In this document: positions 59,261 through 64,000 of the stretch, piece by piece
Numbering within the stretch: the first letter of the stretch is position 1
Layout of the letters: each line of letters starts with the position of its first letter
NCBI RefSeq assembly: GCF_031679605.1
Contig: NZ_CP117522.1
Coordinates: forward strand, 558,001 to 622,000
DNA from: Streptomyces luomodiensis
Lineage (GTDB): Bacteria > Actinomycetota > Actinomycetes > Streptomycetales > Streptomycetaceae
DNA: 64,000 bases
Direction of reading: 5' to 3'
Made by a program: the position numbers and the translations under genes
The notes under the pieces: model-generated
Database searches by the model: none
Seen by the model: the letters and a program-made list of their open reading frames with translations, nothing else
What the model was told of the DNA's origin: nothing

Positions 59261-60271
59261 CTATTTGATGCCCACCAGCATGGAGTAACCGCCGGTCAGC
59301 GGTTCGATCTGGCTGCTGCTGAAGCCCGCCTCCGCCAGCCAGGCGTGTCCCTCGGCGGCGGTGTACTCGAAGCCGGACTGGCTCTCGATGAGCATGTTCA
59401 GGCTCGCCAGCAGACCGAACGCGTTCTCCCTGCGGTCGTCGTCGATGATGGCGTCGTAGACCAGGACCGCTCCCCCTTCGGGGAGGGCGGCGTAGGCCTT
59501 CTTCAGCAGCAGCCGCTTCTCCTCCAGGCCCCAGCCGTGCAGGATCTGACCCAGCACGATGACATCGGCGCCGGGCAGGTCATCGGTGAAGAAGTCGCCT
59601 CCGTGGAAGGTGAGCCGGTCCTGAAGGCCGAAGGACGCCACGTACTCCTCGAAGACGGGCCGCACCCGGGGCAGCTCGAAGACACCGCCGCTCATATGGG
59701 GGTGGCGCTGCGCCACCGCCACCGGAACGCAGCCCACCGCTCCCCCGACGTCCAGCACCGTCCGGTGGTCGGCCCAGGGGAACCGCTCGGCTATCAGCAG
59801 CGCCATGCCCATGCTGAGCCCGGTCATACCCTGCAGGAAGCGTTCGAGGCCCGCCTGGTCCCGGTAGATGGCGTCGAAGACCTCACCGCCGTGCTTCTGC
59901 TCGTTCTGTGGTCGCCCGGTTCTCAGTGCCTCGGTGAGCGACCCCCAGAAGGGGTAGAGACGACTGTTGGCCATCTCCAGGAGGCCGCCCGCGTAGGTGG
60001 CCTTCCCGCGGTCGAGAAAGGTGTCGGCGGACGGGCTGTTGCGGTACTCGCCCTCGGATCGCTCCAGGAACCCCATGGCGACCAGGGCGTCGAAGAAGTC
60101 GGTGGCGCCACGCGGGTGCAGTCCGAGCGCCTCGGCCAGGTCACCGCCCGTGCGGGGGCCGTCCGCGAGCCGGGAGAACAGATCCAGTTCCACCGCGGTG
60201 AGCAGTGCCTTCGACGCCATGAAGCCCAACCCGACGCGGAGAATGGACTCGGGGGTGGTCTCGTGCCGCAT
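59261..60271 (-). CDS. COMT/hydroxyneurosporene-type O-methyltransferase
   Basis: A 336-residue methyltransferase with an N-terminal winged-helix dimerisation domain (about 1-100: ALLTAVELDLFSRLADGPRT, ALGLHPRGATDFFDALVAMG). The SAM site is TVLDVGGAVGCVPVAVAQRH near 168-187, and VIVLGQILHGWGLEE follows. This is the O-methyltransferase-2 group of antibiotic and plant phenolic enzymes. The usual catalytic His is likely the one in LHGW. It stands alone and the substrate is unknown. Confidence 0.9.
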   Translation of the reverse strand: MRHETTPESILRVGLGFMASKALLTAVELDLFSRLADGPRTGGDLAEALGLHPRGATDFFDALVAMGFLERSEGEYRNSPSADTFLDRGKATYAGGLLEMANSRLYPFWGSLTEALRTGRPQNEQKHGGEVFDAIYRDQAGLERFLQGMTGLSMGMALLIAERFPWADHRTVLDVGGAVGCVPVAVAQRHPHMSGGVFELPRVRPVFEEYVASFGLQDRLTFHGGDFFTDDLPGADVIVLGQILHGWGLEEKRLLLKKAYAALPEGGAVLVYDAIIDDDRRENAFGLLASLNMLIESQSGFEYTAAEGHAWLAEAGFSSSQIEPLTGGYSMLVGIK

Positions 60272-60435
60272 AAGGATCCCTCACTGTTCTCCCGAAGGTG
60301 CGCGCACCGCACCTGACGGTATGTCGGTCTCCTTACGCTACCGCCCCGTTGCTCCCCACAAAGGTGGCCGTCAGGCCGCCGGACCCTCGGACACGGCAAG
60401 CGGACCCCGGCCGGGCCGACCGCCCGGGGCGCGGG

Positions 60436-61089
60436 TCAGATGAGGCCGCGGATCGCCGCCTCGAACCCTTCCACGTGTCCCGCGGCAAGGGCCGCGGCCT
60501 TCTCCGCGTCGCCGTCGATGATGGCGCGCAGCAGGGGCCCGTGCTCATGCACGTGGCCCGCCAGGCCCGGCAGCCGGTCGATGAACAGGCACCAGATCCG
60601 CGTGGCCAGGTTGTCGTACCTGATCAGGGTGTCTTCCAGATAGGGGTTGCGGGTCGCGGCGTAGATGGCACGGTGCACGGCCATGTCGAGCCGGATCAGG
60701 TCCGTGCCGCCGTCGGACGCGTCCGCCAGCCGGGCCAGCAACCGGTCGAGGTCACCGCGGTCGCCCTGGCCGGCGCGCCGGGCCGCGAGGCTCGCGGCGA
60801 GCGGCTCGAGCCGCTGACGCACTTCCGAGATGTGTCCGAGATCGGCGATCTGCACCTCGGTGGCGAAGGTTCCACGCCGGGGGTAGGCGACGATGAGGCG
60901 CTCGTGCTCCAGCCGCTTGAGGGCCTCCCGGACCGGGGTGCGCCCGAAGCCGAGCTCGGCGGCGATCCGCTCGTCGTTGATGGGCTCTCCGGGGCGGATC
61001 CGGAGGGTCACCAGACGGTCCGAGATCGATCGATAGGCCTGATCGGCCAGCGTTCCATCGCCCTGACCAGCGACGGTCGACGCAGTCAC
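60436..61089 (-). CDS. GntR-family regulator, FCD subfamily
   Basis: A 217-residue protein. The winged helix at about 15-80 contains RPGEPINDERIAAELGFGRT and PVREALKRLEHERLIVAYPR. The helical FCD effector domain follows, with metal-ligand candidates Asp and His in DLIRLDMAVHRAIYAATRN and His in AGHVHEHGPLLRAI. FCD regulators respond to organic and amino acids. It is divergent from the sarcosine oxidase genes and probably represses them in the absence of sarcosine or a related compound. The palindrome at 61148-61157 is the likely site. Confidence 0.9.
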   Translation of the reverse strand: MTASTVAGQGDGTLADQAYRSISDRLVTLRIRPGEPINDERIAAELGFGRTPVREALKRLEHERLIVAYPRRGTFATEVQIADLGHISEVRQRLEPLAASLAARRAGQGDRGDLDRLLARLADASDGGTDLIRLDMAVHRAIYAATRNPYLEDTLIRYDNLATRIWCLFIDRLPGLAGHVHEHGPLLRAIIDGDAEKAAALAAGHVEGFEAAIRGLI

Positions 61090-61147
61090 CCGAAACCCTC
61101 CCTTGACGCGACCCGGTCCGTCCTCTTAGCTTATCGCAACAGCAGGT

Positions 61148-61157
61148 TGATATATCA
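61148..61157. promoter_or_regulatory. Putative GntR operator, sox promoter
   Basis: The perfect 10-bp palindrome TGATATATCA lies 58 bp from the GntR start and 89 bp from the soxB start. An AT-rich palindrome in this GC-rich DNA is notable and matches the size of FCD-regulator targets. Confidence 0.55.
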
Positions 61158-61246
61158 GTCGTCCCTCAGTGCGTTCTCAGGGGATTCCAGGGTTCTCAGG
61201 GAGACCCCGTCGATCCGTAGCTCGCGGCCCAGGAGGCTGCTCAGTG

Positions 61247-62494
61247 ATGCATCCGCGCGACACCCTTCCCGCCACGCCCGGGAACGTCCTGACCGACCAC
61301 CCCGACTTCCTGTGGCGCAACCCCGACCCCAAGCCGTGCTACGACGTCGTCATCGTCGGCGGCGGCGGACACGGCCTGGCCACCGCCTACTACCTGGCCA
61401 GGAACCACGGCATCACCAATGTCGCCGTGCTGGAGAAGGGCTGGCTCGCGGGCGGCAACATGGCCCGCAACACCACCATCATCCGCTCCAACTACCTCTG
61501 GGACGAGAGCTCCGGCATCTACGAGCACTCGCTGAAGCTGTGGGAGACCCTCGAGGAAGACCTCGGCCACCCCATCCTCTTCAGTCAACGCGGCGTCCTC
61601 AACCTCGCCCACACCGTGCAGGACATCCGCGACAGCAAACGCCGCGTCTACGCCAACCGGCTCAACGGCATCGACGCCGAGTGGCTGGAGCCGGAGGAGG
61701 TCGCCGAGGTCTGTCCCATCGTCAACATCTCACCCGAGGTGCGCTATCCGGTGCTCGGCGCCACCTACCAGCCGCGCGCGGGCATCGCCAAGCACGACTA
61801 CGTGGCCTGGGGCTTCGCCCGCAGGGCCGACACTTACGGCATCGACCTGATCCAGGACTGCGAGGTCACCGGCCTCGACATCCGGGGCGGCCGCGTGCGC
61901 GGCGTACAGACCACGCGTGGCCCCATCGCCGCCGGGAAGGTCGCGCTCGCGGCCGCGGGGCACTCCTCGGTGCTGGCCTCCATGGCCGGCCTGCGGCTGC
62001 CGCTCCAAAGCCATCCGCTCCAGGCCCTGGTCTCGGAGCTGCTGGAACCGGTGCACCCGACCGTGGTGATGTCGAACGCCGTGCATGTGTACGTCTCCCA
62101 GGCCCACAAGGGCGAGCTCGTCATGGGCGCCGGCATCGACGCTTACAACGGCTACGGGCAGCGCGGCGCGTTCCACATCCTGGAGCGCCAGATGGCCGCC
62201 GCGCTGGAGCTCTTCCCCGTCTTCGCGCGCGCCCACATGCTGCGCACCTGGGCCGGGATCGTCGATGTCACTCCGGACGCCTCGCCCATCGTCGGGACGA
62301 CCCCCGTCGAGGACCTCTACCTCAACTGCGGCTGGGGCACCGGCGGTTTCAAGGCCACACCGGGCGTCGGCTGGGCTTACGCGCACACCATCGCCACCGG
62401 CCGACCGCACCCCCGCATCGCGCCCTTCACCCTCTCCCGCTTCACCACCGGTGCCCTGGTCGACGAGCACGGCGCGGCCGCCGTCGCCCACTGA
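61247..62494 (+). CDS. soxB: Sarcosine oxidase beta subunit
   Basis: A 415-residue flavoprotein of the DAAO family. The FAD-binding motif is [19 protein letters not shown] near residue 34. The [20 protein letters not shown] block is characteristic of SoxB, including the region for covalent FMN attachment. The C-terminal WGIVD-like [17 protein letters not shown] and the final [12 protein letters not shown] close the FAD site. With the other subunits it oxidatively demethylates sarcosine, passing the methyl group to tetrahydrofolate. Either the ATG at 61247 or the GTG just before it (61244) may be used; AGGAGG lies at 61231-61236. Confidence 0.95.
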   Translation: MHPRDTLPATPGNVLTDHPDFLWRNPDPKPCYDVVIVGGGGHGLATAYYLARNHGITNVAVLEKGWLAGGNMARNTTIIRSNYLWDESSGIYEHSLKLWETLEEDLGHPILFSQRGVLNLAHTVQDIRDSKRRVYANRLNGIDAEWLEPEEVAEVCPIVNISPEVRYPVLGATYQPRAGIAKHDYVAWGFARRADTYGIDLIQDCEVTGLDIRGGRVRGVQTTRGPIAAGKVALAAAGHSSVLASMAGLRLPLQSHPLQALVSELLEPVHPTVVMSNAVHVYVSQAHKGELVMGAGIDAYNGYGQRGAFHILERQMAAALELFPVFARAHMLRTWAGIVDVTPDASPIVGTTPVEDLYLNCGWGTGGFKATPGVGWAYAHTIATGRPHPRIAPFTLSRFTTGALVDEHGAAAVAH

Positions 62495-62520
62495 CCACCG
62501 CCCCGGCCAAGGAGGTCGAC

Positions 62521-62844
62521 ATGCAGCTCATAGCCTGCCCCTGGTGCGGTGAGCGCGAGGACATCGAATTCCACTACGGCGGGCAGGCGCATGTCGCCTA
62601 TCCCGACGACCCCTACGCGCTCGATGACGAGCAGTGGGCCCAGTACGTCTTCTTCCGCGACAACCCCAAGGGCCCGTTCGCCGAGCGGTGGGTGCACACG
62701 GCCGGCTGCCGGCGCTGGTTCAACGCCCTGCGCGACACCGTCACCCACGAGTTCCTGGCGGTCTACGACATCCGCGCCACGCACCCCGCCACCACCGGCG
62801 CCGCACCCGCCGCGCACCGGCGAAAGGACCAGGAGGCCGGCTGA
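62521..62844 (+). CDS. soxD: Sarcosine oxidase delta subunit
   Basis: The 107-residue protein begins MQLIACPWCGEREDIEFHYG. The zinc-binding site of SoxD uses the CPWCG pair and later His/Cys residues in WVHTAGCRRWF. It is the small structural subunit of heterotetrameric sarcosine oxidase. A GGAGG site precedes the ATG. The stop overlaps the soxA start by one base (TGATG), so the cistrons are coupled. Confidence 0.95.
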   Translation: MQLIACPWCGEREDIEFHYGGQAHVAYPDDPYALDDEQWAQYVFFRDNPKGPFAERWVHTAGCRRWFNALRDTVTHEFLAVYDIRATHPATTGAAPAAHRRKDQEAG

Positions 62845-64000
62845 TGAACAACCCGTTCCGTGCCCCCGGCCACGGTCGCATCGACCGCGCCACCACACTC
62901 TCCTTCACCTTCGACGGCACCGCCTACACCGGGCACCCCGGCGACACGCTCGCCTCGGCCCTGCTGGCGAACGGTGTGCACCACGTGGCACGCGGCATCA
63001 CCTACGGACGGCCGCGCGGTGTCCTGGCCGCCGGAGCCGAAGAGCCCAACGCGCTCGTACAGATCGAGGTCCCCTTCCCCGAGCCCATGCTCACCGCCAC
63101 CACCGTGGAGCTGTACGAGGGCCTCGTCGCCCGGGGCCTGTCCGGCCGGGGCCGGCTGAGCAGCCGGCCGGATCCGGCCCGCTACGACACCATGCACGCC
63201 CACTGCGACCTGCTGGTCGTCGGCGCGGGCCCGGCGGGGCTGGCCGCCACGCTGGCGGCTGCCCGGTCCGGAGCCCGCGTAATCCTCGTCGACGAACTCC
63301 CGCAGCCCGGCGGGTCGCTGCTCGGCAGCCAGGAGCTGCTCGACGGCGCACCGGCGACCGCATGGGCCGGCGAGGTGGCCGCGGAACTCGACACCCGCGA
63401 CGACGTGCGGGTCCTGCGGCGCACCACCGCCTTCGGCCACTACGACGACGGGCTCGTCCTGGCCCTGGAGAAGCGCACGGACCACCTCGGTGCCGCGGCG
63501 CCCGCCCACATCTCGCGGCAGAGGGTCTGGCGCATCCGTGCCCGGCAGGTCGTGTACGCCACCGGAGCCTACGAGCGTCCGGTCGCCTTCGACGACAACG
63601 ACCGCCCCGGGATCATGCTGGCCGGCGCGGCGCGCACCTACCTCAACCGCTTCGGTGTACGTCCCGGGCGGCAGGCCGTCGTCTTCACCACGAACGACAG
63701 CGCCTATCCGGCAGCGCTCGAACTGGCCGACGCGGGCGTGCGGGTCGCCGCGGTGATCGACGCCCGCGAGGAGGTGCCGGCGCACTGGCGCACCGCCTGC
63801 GACGAACGCGGCATCGGCGTCCGCGCCGGGCACGTCGTCACCGGCACCAGCGGCACCGACCACATCTCCCGTGCCCATGTCGCCGCCTTCCGCCGGGGAC
63901 GCCTCGGCGACCGCCAGGGCATCGAGTGTGATCTGCTGCTGGTCTCCGGCGGCTGGAACCCCGCGGTGGCTCTGTTCAGCCAGGCCCGCGGCACCCTGCG
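62844..64000 (+). CDS. soxA: Sarcosine oxidase alpha subunit (cut by window end)
   Basis: The first 385 codons of a protein that should be about 950 long. The N-terminal ferredoxin-like domain (TLSFTFDGTAYTGHPGDTLA, residues about 18-37) is followed by a NAD-binding Rossmann fold (LLVVGAGPAGLAATLAAARS near 124-143) and QVVYATGAYERPVAFDDNDR near 233. The reading frame is open to the right edge. The missing half should contain the folate-binding (GcvT-like) domain. A soxG gene may follow outside the window. Confidence 0.95.
   Translation, partial: MNNPFRAPGHGRIDRATTLSFTFDGTAYTGHPGDTLASALLANGVHHVARGITYGRPRGVLAAGAEEPNALVQIEVPFPEPMLTATTVELYEGLVARGLSGRGRLSSRPDPARYDTMHAHCDLLVVGAGPAGLAATLAAARSGARVILVDELPQPGGSLLGSQELLDGAPATAWAGEVAAELDTRDDVRVLRRTTAFGHYDDGLVLALEKRTDHLGAAAPAHISRQRVWRIRARQVVYATGAYERPVAFDDNDRPGIMLAGAARTYLNRFGVRPGRQAVVFTTNDSAYPAALELADAGVRVAAVIDAREEVPAHWRTACDERGIGVRAGHVVTGTSGTDHISRAHVAAFRRGRLGDRQGIECDLLLVSGGWNPAVALFSQARGTL

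Noticed and set aside
58383..60271. Two methyltransferase genes as part of an antibiotic gene cluster
   Set aside because: They are convergent, not in one operon, and no polyketide synthase, peptide synthetase or other biosynthetic core gene is nearby.
1..64000. tRNA, rRNA, CRISPR, insertion sequence, integrase or phage genes
   Set aside because: None was seen when reading both strands. Regularly spaced repeats are limited to the short tandem repeats listed.

Overview
This is a 64 kb stretch of very GC-rich chromosome. The third codon position is almost always G or C, GTG and TTG starts are common, purine-rich ribosome binding sites are strong, and genes often overlap by 4 bp. Together with an NsrR/Hmp pair, an FBP-domain protein, many TetR/LacI/IclR/GntR regulators, Tat-exported plant-polymer hydrolases and an in-frame TTA codon, this points to a Streptomyces or close relative. 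I saw no rRNA, tRNA, CRISPR array, insertion sequence or phage gene. The last gene runs off the right edge.

Layout. (1) 0.1-6 kb: a FUSC membrane protein and its MarR regulator, a FAD monooxygenase next to a Clp-N-repeat protein with a divergent HTH gene, and a methyltransferase. (2) 6.1-18.1 kb: an aromatic-degradation island with a CHMI-type isomerase, an MFS permease, a phthalate-dioxygenase-type reductase, a small unknown protein, a Rieske oxygenase, a zinc alcohol dehydrogenase, an Nramp metal importer, an aldehyde dehydrogenase, an ACMSD-type amidohydrolase, a small unknown protein and a Rieske ferredoxin. An IclR regulator closes it. Four control regions carry the same twin palindrome (ATCGCnnnGCGAT twice, centres 21-22 bp apart), which defines a local regulon. 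(3) 18.5-25.2 kb: FBP protein and TetR, an SGNH esterase, a tyrosine phosphatase/fructosamine-kinase pair, an APH-like kinase and a membrane protein.

(4) 25.3-36.2 kb: sugar-acid use (LysR, galactarate/talarate dehydratase, KdgD), a secreted GH43, a scar joining a headless LacI gene to a headless sugar-phosphate isomerase gene, a cupin, a D-erythronate-dehydrogenase-like enzyme and a MacB-like ABC transporter. (5) 36.3-48.7 kb: a 12.4-kb minus-strand run of four exported glycosidases (GH127, GH106-like, GH78, GH106) behind two abutting LacI-type operators. It fits attack on rhamnose- and arabinose-rich pectin, and the neighbouring sugar-acid genes would take up related products. (6) 49-55 kb: an acyltransferase, a metallo-hydrolase divergent from an AtzG/AtzE-like pair, TetR and a cysteine-desulfurase-like enzyme. 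(7) 55-60.3 kb: an AI-2E family permease, NsrR and flavohaemoglobin (both with NsrR-type boxes), and two methyltransferases. (8) 60.4-64 kb: a GntR/FCD regulator divergent from heterotetrameric sarcosine oxidase genes soxB-soxD-soxA (soxA cut by the window end).

All functions come from reading protein motifs and gene order. No database search was run, so substrates of the aromatic island and of the glycosidases are inference.
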